DNA from: an uncultured Porphyromonadaceae bacterium
GTDB taxonomy: Bacteria > Bacteroidota > Bacteroidia > Bacteroidales > Muribaculaceae
NCBI GenBank assembly: GCA_947649495.1
Contig: CANSRU010000001.1
Coordinates: 180,837-244,836, forward strand
DNA: 64,000 bases
Direction of reading: 5' to 3'
The position numbers were made by a program, and so were the translations under genes. This document shows, in pieces, positions 38,115-47,285 of the stretch; position 1 is the first letter of the stretch; each line of letters starts with the position of its first letter. The notes beneath the pieces were generated by a model. That model made no database searches, was not told the DNA's origin, and saw only the letters and a list, made by a program, of their open reading frames with translations.

Positions 38115-39240
38115 ATGATTACACAGGAACAGCTAAAAGAGACTTTTGAACGCAAGCTCGCGTTGAGGAGGTATCTTTGACGTCGACAACAAGAAAATAC
38201 AAGTAGAGGAAGAAGAACTCCGCACTCATGTGCCCGACTTCTGGGAGCACCCGAAAGAGGCACAGATTCAGATGAAAAAAATCAAGGACCTTCAGGCATG
38301 GATTGACGGATATCAGGAAGTGGCCGATGCTGTCGACGAGCTTGAGGTGGCCTGGGATTTTGTCAAGGAGGGAGCCATGGACGAGGAAGAACTCGATGCC
38401 ATGTATGCCGATGCCATCGACAAAATCGAGAAACTCGAGTTGCGCAACATGCTCCGTCGCGAGGAGGACAAACTTGGTGTCGTGCTCAAGATCAACTCAG
38501 GAGCCGGAGGAACAGAGAGCCAGGACTGGGCTTCGATGCTCATGCGCATGTACCTCCGCTGGTGCGAACGCCGTGGCTACAAGACATCCATTGCCAACAT
38601 TCTCGAAGGCGATGAGGCCGGAATTAAATCCTGCACCATCAACGTCGAGGGCGACTTTGCCTACGGCTACATGAAAAGCGAGAACGGCGTTCATCGTCTG
38701 GTGCGCGTGTCGCCCTACAATGCCCAGGGCAAACGCATGACATCCTTCGCATCTGTTTTCGTCACCCCGCTTGTCGACGACACCATTGAAGTCCGCGTTG
38801 ACCCCGCGCTTCTCTCTTGGGACACATTCCGAAGCGGTGGTGCCGGCGGACAGAACGTCAACAAAGTGGAATCGGGCGTACGTCTCCGCTACCAGTTCAC
38901 CGACCCCTATACCGGCGAACAGGAAGAGATTCTCATCGAAAACACCGAGACCCGCGACCAGCCTAAGAACAAGGAAAACGCCATGCGGCAGCTCCGTTCC
39001 ATACTCTACGACAAAGAACTCCAGCATCGCATGCAGGAACAGGCCAAGATTGAAGCCGGAAAAATGAAAATCGAATGGGGCTCGCAGATTCGAAGCTACG
39101 TGTTCGACGACCGCCGCGTAAAAGACCATCGCACAGGCCATCAGACATCCGATGTCAACGGCGTGATGGACGGCGACCTTGATGGATTCATAAAAGCCTA
39201 CCTCATGGAATTTGCCGGCAACGAAGACCAGCAATCCTGA
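38115..39240 (+). CDS. prfB: Peptide chain release factor 2, programmed +1 frameshift
   Basis: The ORF track begins at a GTG (38230) and misses the N-terminus. An in-frame ATG at 38115 opens MITQEQLKETFERKLALRRYL, then TGA at 38178-38180. A CTTTGAC slippery site follows an AGGAGGT Shine-Dalgarno-like word at 38165-38171. Shifting +1 at CTT-T continues as DVDNKKIQVEEEEL into the long frame. The protein recognises UGA and UAA stop codons. The GGQ loop GGAGGQNVNKVESG is present near residue 250. Full-length coding is 21 codons in frame 0 and the rest in +1. The mechanism is autoregulation known from E. coli and most bacteria. Confidence 0.95.
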
Positions 39241-39273
39241 CCCGTTCCCCCTCCGAATAGACACACATAACTC

Positions 39274-39300
39274 AACCCTGCCCCACAAAGGCGGGGTTTT
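39274..39300 (+). terminator. Terminator of prfB
   Basis: AACCCTGCC / GGCGGGGTT, 9-bp stem with one wobble pair and a 7-nt loop, followed by TTTT. Confidence 0.85.
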
Positions 39301-39481
39301 GTCGTTCTAAACCACCTATTCCCGACTACAAGCCAATCCTCCACCTATCCCCGCGCTTCCATTTGCGAAATAACTGAACCATCGCAAGTTGTGTCCCGAT
39401 TTGTCAACAGTAAAATTGTGCTAAAATTTGTTTTTTTAACTAACATCCATTATCTTGCGGAACTCACTAAAAATACACACC

Positions 39482-40267
39482 ATGAAAAATAAGAGCACCT
39501 ACATGCAACGAAAATCATTATTCGGACTAATGACAATGTGTGCCATTTCATTTATGGCATGCGATAACGACAAATCGTCAGAACCGCCATTGCCACCCGA
39601 CCCGGTGTTAACTCCTGAAGCCCTTACCGCCGAACTGCGTCCGGTGCTTTCCGAAGGCAAACGATGGGTGTTTGAAGACAGCTACCGTAATATTTACGAT
39701 GGAAGCACCTCAACATTGACATACACCGGAGTTCTTGATGGCGATACTGAGGCCGGAGGCCTTGCGGCAAAAAAAATCAGATTATATTCCGAAGATGGGC
39801 AGGAATTCGGGACACCCATTGTGCGACGCGAGGAGAATGGCAATGTTTACCGGTACTGGTATTTCAACGATGGCTACGATATGCATGAAATATGGGGACT
39901 GAGCTACAACATAACCCCACAGAACGATGTAACCATTGTAACACCCAAAAGCCATATCATCACCATAAGCCGCGGCACAATCGTGCTTCAGGGAAAAACT
40001 CGCCGTGCCATAAAGGTGTGGGTCGATTTTAACGAAAAGCATCGCTATCCTTACGATTATGTAGTGGAAGGCATAGGCCCGCTGTTTGGCTCAGAGCCTA
40101 TCTATTCATATAGTCTGGTCTCACATGGGCCTGAAAATACAGTCCTTGATTATTCACGCCTGCTGGAATGCTACGATGGCGAGGAGAAAATCTACGACCA
40201 TCGCGAGTTCAACGATGCCCTGTACGTGCCTGAAGTAGTGTTTACCGACATTGACCTGCAACAGTGA
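39482..40267 (+). CDS. Unknown lipoprotein, beta-rich
   Basis: 261 residues from the ATG at 39482; another Met at 39503 is the alternative start, which also gives a lipoprotein signal. The lipobox is ISFMAC. A proline-rich linker (EPPLPPDPVLTPE) follows and the rest is beta-strand-like (YTGVLDGDTEAGGLAAKKIRLY). I do not recognise a named domain. A candidate promoter TTTG-N20-TATCTTGC lies at about 39427-39458. It stands alone between prfB and the OmpH-like gene. Confidence 0.7.
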   Translation: MKNKSTYMQRKSLFGLMTMCAISFMACDNDKSSEPPLPPDPVLTPEALTAELRPVLSEGKRWVFEDSYRNIYDGSTSTLTYTGVLDGDTEAGGLAAKKIRLYSEDGQEFGTPIVRREENGNVYRYWYFNDGYDMHEIWGLSYNITPQNDVTIVTPKSHIITISRGTIVLQGKTRRAIKVWVDFNEKHRYPYDYVVEGIGPLFGSEPIYSYSLVSHGPENTVLDYSRLLECYDGEEKIYDHREFNDALYVPEVVFTDIDLQQ

Positions 40268-40358
40268 TCTGATTCCCCAGTATTTATTCACCCGCCCCAT
40301 TCGTCCCATCAAGCCAATTCCCGCACTTCGCTTGCAAAACACTCACTCATAACAGACA

Positions 40359-40387
40359 GGCGGCATCCCCGTAATGGGAATGCCGCC
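40359..40387. terminator. Terminator between convergent lipoprotein and OmpH-like genes
   Basis: GGCGGCATCCCC / TGGGAATGCCGCC with a 4-nt loop. T-rich bases follow on the plus side; the U-tract on the minus side is weak. Confidence 0.7.
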
Positions 40388-40421
40388 GTAAATTTTATAG
40401 TTGACCTATGTCGGTTGTGGG

Positions 40422-41024
40422 TTACTTGCTTTCGCTGACTTTGTTATAGCGGGCGTTAAGACCCGAAATCACATCATTGGTCACATCAAGCGCAGGGTTG
40501 AAATAAACACCGGCCGACTTGAACAGTATCGCATCATAGCCCTTCTTCGCATTGTAGTCCTTGATAAACGATTGGAGCGAATCCTGGAACTGCTGCTGCT
40601 GCTGAGCCATCTCCATTTCGGTGTTGCGCTGCAGATTTGCCAGATAATTCTCGGCATCCTGCTGCATTTTCTGGAACTTGGCCACATCTGCATTGTAAGA
40701 AGCCTCCGACAGATAACCGTTCGAGCGGGCCTTCTCCTCTATCTGAGTGCCAAACTTCTGGAGCTCGGTTGCTCTCGACTGACGCGCGCTCTCCACCTTG
40801 CTGAATGCACGTATCGAAGCCTCCTTGAAATCCTTGGCAAGATTGTAGTTGGCCATTATAGAATCCTCATCTATATATCTGATGTTGATTGTTGCTGCTT
40901 TGCTGTCAGTCGCGGCGACAGAATCTGAAGCGGCTTCAACGGTTTCTGCTGTTGAGTTGCCGGCGCACGACCCGAAAGCGAGCAATATGCCGAGCGAAAC
41001 TGTGGCAAGAACTAAATTTTTCAT
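40422..41024 (-). CDS. OmpH/Skp-like lipoprotein chaperone
   Basis: 200 residues. A lipoprotein signal ends FGSC (Cys20). The rest is the Skp type: a short beta start (INIRYIDEDSIMANY), two long coiled-coil tentacles rich in Q, E and K (residues about 70-160, including EMEMAQQQQQFQDSLQ), and a C-terminal beta segment KKGYDAILFKSAGVYFN. Skp binds unfolded outer-membrane proteins in the periplasm. As a lipoprotein it would be membrane-anchored, which is less usual than the soluble form. Confidence 0.85.
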   Translation of the reverse strand: MKNLVLATVSLGILLAFGSCAGNSTAETVEAASDSVAATDSKAATINIRYIDEDSIMANYNLAKDFKEASIRAFSKVESARQSRATELQKFGTQIEEKARSNGYLSEASYNADVAKFQKMQQDAENYLANLQRNTEMEMAQQQQQFQDSLQSFIKDYNAKKGYDAILFKSAGVYFNPALDVTNDVISGLNARYNKVSESK

Positions 41025-41060
41025 TGCGATAATAAAAACGGTATTAAACGGTTCAATAAT

Positions 41061-41225
41061 TCATTTTTCATTGTCAAGCGCACAACCTATGTTCCGCCTG
41101 CGGAGCGCCGGCACATCCTTGACATGTCCGGTGGGAAATTTGCCGTTTTTAACAAACAGCACCCGCACACCTAATAAAAGTACGGCTATCAGCAACAAAG
41201 CTATGGTAAGCAGTAGCAATTTCAT
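41061..41225 (-). CDS. Small conserved membrane protein
   Basis: 54 residues from the ATG at 41225; the longer ORF-track start lies upstream of a -7-like element (41249-41256). One N-terminal membrane segment, KLLLLTIALLLIAVLLLG, is followed by a basic and cysteine-containing tail (GKFPTGHVKDVPALRRRNIGCALDN). I recall similar tails in Bacteroidales small proteins, but cannot name a function. It stands between the OmpH-like gene and pepD. Confidence 0.65.
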   Translation of the reverse strand: MKLLLLTIALLLIAVLLLGVRVLFVKNGKFPTGHVKDVPALRRRNIGCALDNEK

Positions 41226-41248
41226 GGGTTCAATGAGCTTTTGCAGTG

Positions 41249-41256
41249 CAAATATA
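41249..41256 (-). promoter_or_regulatory. -7 element TATATTTG of the small membrane protein
   Basis: An exact minus-strand TAnnTTTG match 24 bases before the start at 41225. It supports the shorter reading frame. Confidence 0.55.
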
Positions 41257-41397
41257 GGAAACGTGGGAGAATTTTTTGCCATAAGTCAATTTTATTTTGT
41301 AACTTGTGGTGCTCTTAGCTCACTTTTTAACAATATTTTCAATTAACACAGCTGCCCGCAGCCGTTATATAAAACGTAAAACCAAAATATCAATAAA

Positions 41398-42858
41398 ATG
41401 AAAGTTTCAGAACTCAAGCCCACACGGGTATTCTCAATCTTCGATGAGATCACTAAGATACCCCGTCCATCAAAAAAGGAGGAAAAGATACGCGCCTACC
41501 TTCTCGACTTCGCAAAGAAGCACAATCTTGATGCAAAAACCGATGCCGTAGGCAATGTCGTAATAACCAAACCCGCCACACCGGGCCACGAAAACGCCCC
41601 CACTGTCATATTGCAGGGACACATGGACATGGTGTGCGAGGCCAACGACAAATCCTTCAACTTCGAGACAACTCCTATCACCACTGTGGTAGATGGCGAA
41701 TGGGTACGTGCCGAGGGAACAACCCTCGGAGCCGACAACGGAATTGGTGTGGCTGCATCTCTGGCCGTACTGACCGACCCCGACTTGGTTCACGGTCCGC
41801 TCGAAGCTCTGTTCACCATGGACGAGGAAACCGGCATGACCGGAGCTTTCGGTCTTGGCGAAGATATGATCAACGGTGACATCCTGATAAACCTCGACTC
41901 GGAAGACGATGCCGAACTGTTTGTAGGCTGTGCCGGAGGTGTGGACACTGTATGCACATTCCACTACAACCGCTCATTCGCGCCCAAGGACTTCCACTAT
42001 TTCAGAATAGCCGTGGCCAAAGGTCAGGGTGGACACTCCGGTGGCGACATACACCTCGGACGAGCCAATGCCAATAAGATTCTTGCCCGCTTCCTGTTCG
42101 ACCTTTCGAAAGAGCACGAGATAGCCATTTCCGAGATTGATGGCGGAAATCTTCGCAACGCCATTCCCCGCGCAGCCCATGCCGTGGTCGGTGTACACAC
42201 CTCTCATAAGGAATCTGTACGTGTGGCGCTCAACAAATATGCCGCCGACATCGCCGACGAGTATGCCGGAATCGAACCCACACTCGAAATCACCATGGAG
42301 AGTGTCGATGTACCCGACTTCTGTCTTGACACCGAATCTGCAATATCGCTCGTCCGTGCCGTATATTCCGCACCTCACGGCGTAGTGTCCATGAGCCGCG
42401 AGATAGAAGGGCTCGTAGAGACCTCTACCAATCTTGCCTCGGTAAAGATGGGTACTGACAACACTGTTGTGGTCACCACAAGCCAGCGTTCGTCGGTCAA
42501 CTCCCGCAAATGGGATATCGCCAATCAGGTAGAAGCCCACTTCCTCCTCGCTGGTGCTGAAGTGAAACATGGCGAAGGCTACCCCGGTTGGAAGCCCAAC
42601 ATGCAGTCACCCATCATGGCCATTGCAAGCGAGGCCTACAAGGAACTCTATGGTGTGACACCTAAAATAATGGCCATACACGCCGGTCTGGAATGCGGAC
42701 TCTTCCTGGAGAAGTATCCCCATCTCGACATGGTGTCGTTCGGACCTACACTACGCGATGTGCACTCGCCATCCGAACGCATGCATATCCCCGCCGTAGA
42801 ACGTTTCTACGAACAGCTCAAGCTCACCCTTACAAAGGTGGCCGACCTCAAGAAATAA
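41398..42858 (+). CDS. pepD: Aminoacyl-histidine dipeptidase (PepD, M20C)
   Basis: 486 residues, the usual length. It hydrolyses Xaa-His and other dipeptides in the cytoplasm and uses two metal ions. GHMDMVCE near 82, TLGADNGIG near 113, DEETGMTGAFGL near 142 and NLDSEDDAELFVGCAGG near 165 are the M20 metal and substrate motifs. With dipeptidyl peptidase III (12.2 kb) it suggests active peptide use. Confidence 0.95.
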   Translation: MKVSELKPTRVFSIFDEITKIPRPSKKEEKIRAYLLDFAKKHNLDAKTDAVGNVVITKPATPGHENAPTVILQGHMDMVCEANDKSFNFETTPITTVVDGEWVRAEGTTLGADNGIGVAASLAVLTDPDLVHGPLEALFTMDEETGMTGAFGLGEDMINGDILINLDSEDDAELFVGCAGGVDTVCTFHYNRSFAPKDFHYFRIAVAKGQGGHSGGDIHLGRANANKILARFLFDLSKEHEIAISEIDGGNLRNAIPRAAHAVVGVHTSHKESVRVALNKYAADIADEYAGIEPTLEITMESVDVPDFCLDTESAISLVRAVYSAPHGVVSMSREIEGLVETSTNLASVKMGTDNTVVVTTSQRSSVNSRKWDIANQVEAHFLLAGAEVKHGEGYPGWKPNMQSPIMAIASEAYKELYGVTPKIMAIHAGLECGLFLEKYPHLDMVSFGPTLRDVHSPSERMHIPAVERFYEQLKLTLTKVADLKK

Positions 42859-42871
42859 ACCTACAATACTA

Positions 42872-42917
42872 AATCAAGCCGCAGGTCACAAATCACCCTG
42901 CGGCTTGATTCTTTTTT
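42872..42917 (+). terminator. Terminator of pepD
   Basis: AATCAAGCCGCAGG / CCTGCGGCTTGATT, 14-bp perfect stem, followed by CTTTTTT. Confidence 0.9.
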
Positions 42918-42932
42918 ATAACACATCCAGCC

Positions 42933-43787
42933 ATGAAACATCCATTAGCCTGCTCTCTGGCCATAATAACACTGATTTCCACCGCAAATATACATGCCGA
43001 GATACCTGCCGATTCAACCAATATAGCAAAAGAGGCGGTAACACAGCCCACTGATTCCATACCGGCTGAGACACCGGCCGAGATTATACGTCTCACCGAC
43101 GAAGATTACCGCCGCGTGGCCGAGGAACTTGGCGTGGAGACTGCGGCCATAAAAGCGGTGGTGGACATCGAGGCCGGACGCGCCCACCAAGGATTCTTCG
43201 CCCCGGGAAAACCGATTGTCAACTTCGACCTCACCATGTTCCGCCGTTTTGCCGCCAAACGCAAGCTCAACCTGTCGCGCTACGGAGGTTCGCACGCCGA
43301 AGTGTTCGCACGTCCCAATGCCCGGCGCCACGGCTCTACGCAGGCCGCACAGCAAGTCAGATTGCAGAAAGCACGTTCCATCGACGAAGTAACGGCAATA
43401 GAAGGCACCTTCTGGGGAATGTTCCAGATCGGGGGATTCAACTGGAAGATATGCGGATGCAAGGATATACACGAATTTGTCGAACGCATGAGCCGTTCCG
43501 AACTCGAACAGCTCGAACTTTTCGCTGCTTTCATCAAGCATCTCGGCTACGACAAATATCTGCGTAATAAAAACTGGGCGGCATTCGCCTCTCGCTATAA
43601 CGGACCGTCGTATGCCCGCCGCGGCTATCACACGAGAATGGCCGCAGCCTACGCCCGTCACAAAAAAGAGGAGAAAAACAGCAAATCCTCTGCCTCAATC
43701 ACATCAACCACACAAGAACAGCCGACAGCACCGACACCGAAAGCGAGCTCAGAAGAGCACTCCACACAAGCCGACGGCCGGGATTGA
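42933..43787 (+). CDS. N-acetylmuramidase-type exported hydrolase
   Basis: 284 residues with signal peptide SLAIITLISTANIHA. The catalytic domain, from about residue 55 to 230, matches the N-acetylmuramidase family: IKAVVDIEAGRAHQGFF with the probable catalytic Glu, PIVNFDLTMFRRF, GTFWGMFQIGGFNW and YNGPSYARRGYHTRMAAAY. It should cleave MurNAc-GlcNAc bonds in the periplasm. A serine/threonine/proline-rich tail of about 40 residues is unconserved. The last 89 bases also encode the end of the convergent flippase. Confidence 0.85.
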   Translation: MKHPLACSLAIITLISTANIHAEIPADSTNIAKEAVTQPTDSIPAETPAEIIRLTDEDYRRVAEELGVETAAIKAVVDIEAGRAHQGFFAPGKPIVNFDLTMFRRFAAKRKLNLSRYGGSHAEVFARPNARRHGSTQAAQQVRLQKARSIDEVTAIEGTFWGMFQIGGFNWKICGCKDIHEFVERMSRSELEQLELFAAFIKHLGYDKYLRNKNWAAFASRYNGPSYARRGYHTRMAAAYARHKKEEKNSKSSASITSTTQEQPTAPTPKASSEEHSTQADGRD

Positions 43788-45054
43788 TTCCGCATTTCAT
43801 CTTCAGAACCACACCTACTGTCACTGCATAGATTAGATACCACAACGTGAACGACACGCCCACTGCCCTGATGCCGCCCAATGTGTATGCTATTGAGGTA
43901 AGGCACAGACATACGGCGCAACTCGTCAATTCAGTAAAAAGATACAGCCGTCCGCGGCCGCCGGCAATCAACACGAAAGCCATGCACCACGACACTCCCC
44001 TCAACACAAGTCCGGGAGCCGCCAACCTGACAAAAGGCACCACCTCTTCAAATTCCGCGCTATAAAGCAGACGAACTATCCATGGTGCCAACACAACCAT
44101 GAGAGCCGCGAGAGGAGCCACAATAAGCAACGTTATCCCGGCCTGATGACGCATCATCACCGTAACCCCGCGCATCCCGCCGCGGCATGCCGCCGAAATG
44201 CGCGGATAATACTCCATGCCAAGTGCTGTGAACACAATGCCGGCATATCTCACCGAAAGGGTGAATCCGCTCTGATACAACCCCATGTCGCTTTCACCAC
44301 CGCAATGATTGATATACGACAGTATCAGGTAGCTCACCATCCACGTGCATGCCGACGAAACCGTGACATATAATCCCAGTTTGGTAAACTCCTTCATCAA
44401 AGTCCGTTCAAGCGTCCTGTCCACCGTCACCTTGCGTGTTCTCGGCGCAAAAGCCATATAGCATGCAGCCATTATCACACTGCCTGTAATCAGAATAGGC
44501 ACAATCGAATCAAAACGCCACACATAAACCATGGGCATGGTCACGGCAAGCATAAGCACCATACCCCACATCGAGGCCCGGGCTATGCGTCGCAACGCCC
44601 CGCTACCCTGCATCACCGCACCGTCACGCGCCACACTCACCGACAATGCCACACTCACCGACAATGCCATAAAAGCCCACGAATGTGTCATATCGCCGAA
44701 TGTAAGAACGCTCAGCAATGGCGACAACACTATAGTAACCAACAATCCTATAATGGCAAGTATATTACCATAGCGGCGCACCACCGATATTATAGCCGGC
44801 AGCTGTGATTCACCGGCTGCCGCCATGCTGCGCACCGTACTCGTGCGCAATCCCAGCTGCGCCAATGCCGACATCATCTCTATCACAGAATTGTACAGCC
44901 CTATCAGGCCAACACCTGTGGCGCCTACCCACAGTGCTATCAGCTTGGTTCTCACCACCGAACATGCCATCGACAGCACCTCCACGCTGCCAAACAGACT
45001 CATGGCGCGGAGTATGCGGCGGGTGAGCGGAGAAATTTTATTGACATTACCCAT
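43699..45054 (-). CDS. Polysaccharide flippase, Wzx/O-antigen translocase-like
   Basis: 451 residues with about twelve hydrophobic segments. The opening RAMSLFGSVEVLSMACSVVRTKLIALWVG and the segment GVGLIGLYNSVIEMMSALAQLG fit the MOP superfamily flippases that move lipid-linked glycans across the inner membrane. It is the last gene of the dut operon and its C-terminal membrane segment overlaps the convergent hydrolase gene by 89 bases. Glycan substrate unknown. Confidence 0.85.
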   Translation of the reverse strand: MGNVNKISPLTRRILRAMSLFGSVEVLSMACSVVRTKLIALWVGATGVGLIGLYNSVIEMMSALAQLGLRTSTVRSMAAAGESQLPAIISVVRRYGNILAIIGLLVTIVLSPLLSVLTFGDMTHSWAFMALSVSVALSVSVARDGAVMQGSGALRRIARASMWGMVLMLAVTMPMVYVWRFDSIVPILITGSVIMAACYMAFAPRTRKVTVDRTLERTLMKEFTKLGLYVTVSSACTWMVSYLILSYINHCGGESDMGLYQSGFTLSVRYAGIVFTALGMEYYPRISAACRGGMRGVTVMMRHQAGITLLIVAPLAALMVVLAPWIVRLLYSAEFEEVVPFVRLAAPGLVLRGVSWCMAFVLIAGGRGRLYLFTELTSCAVCLCLTSIAYTLGGIRAVGVSFTLWYLIYAVTVGVVLKMKCGINPGRRLVWSALLSSLSVSVLSAVLVWLM

Positions 45055-45063
45055 TCACAACCT

Positions 45064-46368
45064 CTATTTCACCCACGAAAGCGGATTTAGTTTGGTTCGC
45101 TCCTTACGTATCTCGAAATGCAGTTCAGTCTTGCCGGTATCGGCATTACGCCCTATGGTACCGATATCCTGATTGGCCTTGAGCTTATCTCCGTTCTTTA
45201 CATTGATGGATGTGAGATTGGCATAAATGGATATATAGCTTCCATGGCGCACCATCACCACTATGCCATAACCATCCTGTCTGAACACCCCCGACACCGT
45301 ACCGTCGAATATTGCTCTCGCTTTTGTTCCCGACGACACTGCGATATCAACTCCGGGGTTATCAGTCTCCACGTATGCCAGATCAGGGTGTTTCTGACGG
45401 CCGAAACCGCGCACTATAGTATATGCTCCACGCACCGGAAACAACAGACGGCCACGATTGCTCTCGAAATTGCCTGTGAGCACCCTGTCGGGATCGGCCA
45501 TGGCTATAAGCGGTTCCTTGGACGAGGACTTTGTTCCCGAAGCGTTGTTCCCGCCACCTTTTCCACCCTTTCCGGCATCTTTCTTTGCCCTTGCCTGAGC
45601 AGCCTTGCGTTCACGTTCCTGCTGTCGCTTCTGTTCGGCCGCAATCATCCGGTCGAGATCGCGGTCAAGCTGACGCAGACGCTGCTCGTTCTTTTTCAGG
45701 ACACTCTTTAATGTGCGCTCCTCCTTTTTCAACTGAGCCTGTATTTTCTCCGACTCCTTCTTTTTCCCTTCAAGTTGACTTTGGGCGGCATTCAGCGACG
45801 ACAGTGAACGGCGCTGCTGTTCATGCAGCGTGCCGAGCCGTGTCCGCTTCTCGGCAACACGTCCGGCAGTTGCGGCAATCTCCCGCTCCTTGCGTCCGCG
45901 CCACCGCGATATCTCCTGCATGTAGCGCAGGCGTGCATGAGCCTTGGCAAATGTCTCCGACGAAAATATGAATCCGAGCATATCCATCGCTCCGCGGTTG
46001 CCCTGCATACGCCGCAAAGCCTTGGCATAATCGCGCCTCAGTGTCTCAAGATGCGCATTCAGAATCTCAATTGAATCGCCGGCGTCGCGCAACCTTCGGT
46101 TTATGGAGTCAAGCTCGCTGCGCATCCGGTCTATCTCCCGGTTCTTGGCCATTATATCGCCCCGCAACTGATTCAACTGTTTAAGATTCTTCTCCGTGCG
46201 CTCGGTGTTTTCGGTCAACTTGCGCGATGTTTCCTTGATTTTTTTCTGTGTGGCCTGCTGCTCCTTCTTCACATTGCCTATAGTGCGCTGCTTGGCAGCA
46301 TGCACCGGCAAGCACAGCGCTACCGACGCTATCCATAAGCATACAAGACGAACACACAGCCTCATCAT
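45064..46368 (-). CDS. EnvC-like murein hydrolase activator
   Basis: 434 residues. A signal peptide (IASVALCLPVHAA) precedes a long coiled coil (about 30-240) and a basic linker. The C-terminal LytM domain is degenerate: NPGVDIA replaces the HxGxD motif and ELHFE replaces HLHFE, so two zinc ligands are lost. This is the EnvC/NlpD pattern of an activator that switches on amidases at the division site, not of an active peptidase. It is in the dut-DUF4292 operon. Confidence 0.9.
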   Translation of the reverse strand: MMRLCVRLVCLWIASVALCLPVHAAKQRTIGNVKKEQQATQKKIKETSRKLTENTERTEKNLKQLNQLRGDIMAKNREIDRMRSELDSINRRLRDAGDSIEILNAHLETLRRDYAKALRRMQGNRGAMDMLGFIFSSETFAKAHARLRYMQEISRWRGRKEREIAATAGRVAEKRTRLGTLHEQQRRSLSSLNAAQSQLEGKKKESEKIQAQLKKEERTLKSVLKKNEQRLRQLDRDLDRMIAAEQKRQQERERKAAQARAKKDAGKGGKGGGNNASGTKSSSKEPLIAMADPDRVLTGNFESNRGRLLFPVRGAYTIVRGFGRQKHPDLAYVETDNPGVDIAVSSGTKARAIFDGTVSGVFRQDGYGIVVMVRHGSYISIYANLTSINVKNGDKLKANQDIGTIGRNADTGKTELHFEIRKERTKLNPLSWVK

Positions 46369-46381
46369 ACCGGAATATCAG

Positions 46382-47251
46382 CTACAATGTTTTCAACTTT
46401 TTCATAATTTCCGCCGCTGTAATCCTGCGGTAGCCCGACGGAATTGTGATGTCGCGCAGTTCCACGTCGTCATTCCACCGCGCTTTCGACAGATTCCACT
46501 CCAAGGCAACGGCGATATCGGTCTTCGCACTTCTCACCTCCACACCGACCGACTCGGCCATAGGGCCGAACGGAGTAGCGAATGGGGCCCCATATATACA
46601 GTTCACGGGGTTATGTCCACCGCTGCTCACCACAAGGGCTGTCAGCGCCGAGGGGGGATTGAAGGCGAAACCATAGGCTATACCATCGGCAGGTGGCAGC
46701 GGAGTGCACGACCATCCATTGCCATCGGGAAACACATCATAATCCCAGGCTGTCTTCTTCATCACTGAAACATCAGCGTCTCCGAGCTGAAACAAACGGC
46801 CGAGCAGCAGGTCCTGAACATTGGCCACCGTGGCGGGAAATCCGCCAAGAAATGTATCTATGCGTTCCGCGATATAAGCTTTGGAATGTTTGTCAAGCAC
46901 CACCACCGAATCGCCGGTAAGCTGGAGCACACCAATCTCCATTCCGAAAAATTTCAACGACAGGGTCACACTTTTGTCCCGCTCAAAAACAGCCGTACCC
47001 GACACCGAGATGGATTTGGGCGATGAAATACGCACCGTCATCGGCACACGCACGCGTTCCCACCGGCCATAGCCCGACACCACCTGCTGTAAAAGAGTTG
47101 AGGCCTGAGCCTGCGATGTCACCTTTTCGTCTGAAATCTGATACTGATGCTGTCCGGCCGACGGCTCTTTGGCCGAACGGCATGCATCGAAACCAAAAAG
47201 CATCAGCGCACAGATGCAGCATTTTATTATGTGTGATATGATATGTCGCAT
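46382..47251 (-). CDS. DUF4292 lipoprotein
   Basis: 289 residues. A lipoprotein signal ends FGFDAC (Cys24). The rest is beta-rich, with ERVRVPMTVRISSPKSISVSG and DSVVVLDKHSKAYIAERI; it matches DUF4292, a Bacteroidetes family whose fold is related to lipoprotein carriers such as LolA/LolB. It is regularly placed next to the EnvC-like gene in Bacteroidales, suggesting a role in outer-membrane assembly; that is inference. It lies 35 bases after the TPR gene. Confidence 0.82.
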   Translation of the reverse strand: MRHIISHIIKCCICALMLFGFDACRSAKEPSAGQHQYQISDEKVTSQAQASTLLQQVVSGYGRWERVRVPMTVRISSPKSISVSGTAVFERDKSVTLSLKFFGMEIGVLQLTGDSVVVLDKHSKAYIAERIDTFLGGFPATVANVQDLLLGRLFQLGDADVSVMKKTAWDYDVFPDGNGWSCTPLPPADGIAYGFAFNPPSALTALVVSSGGHNPVNCIYGAPFATPFGPMAESVGVEVRSAKTDIAVALEWNLSKARWNDDVELRDITIPSGYRRITAAEIMKKLKTL

Positions 47252-47285
47252 TGCTTGGAGAATATGATAATGAGGCTATCGGTTT

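Noticed and set aside
38497-39288. 263-residue antisense ORF over prfB
   Set aside because: It covers the GGQ region of RF2; a mirror-frame artefact.
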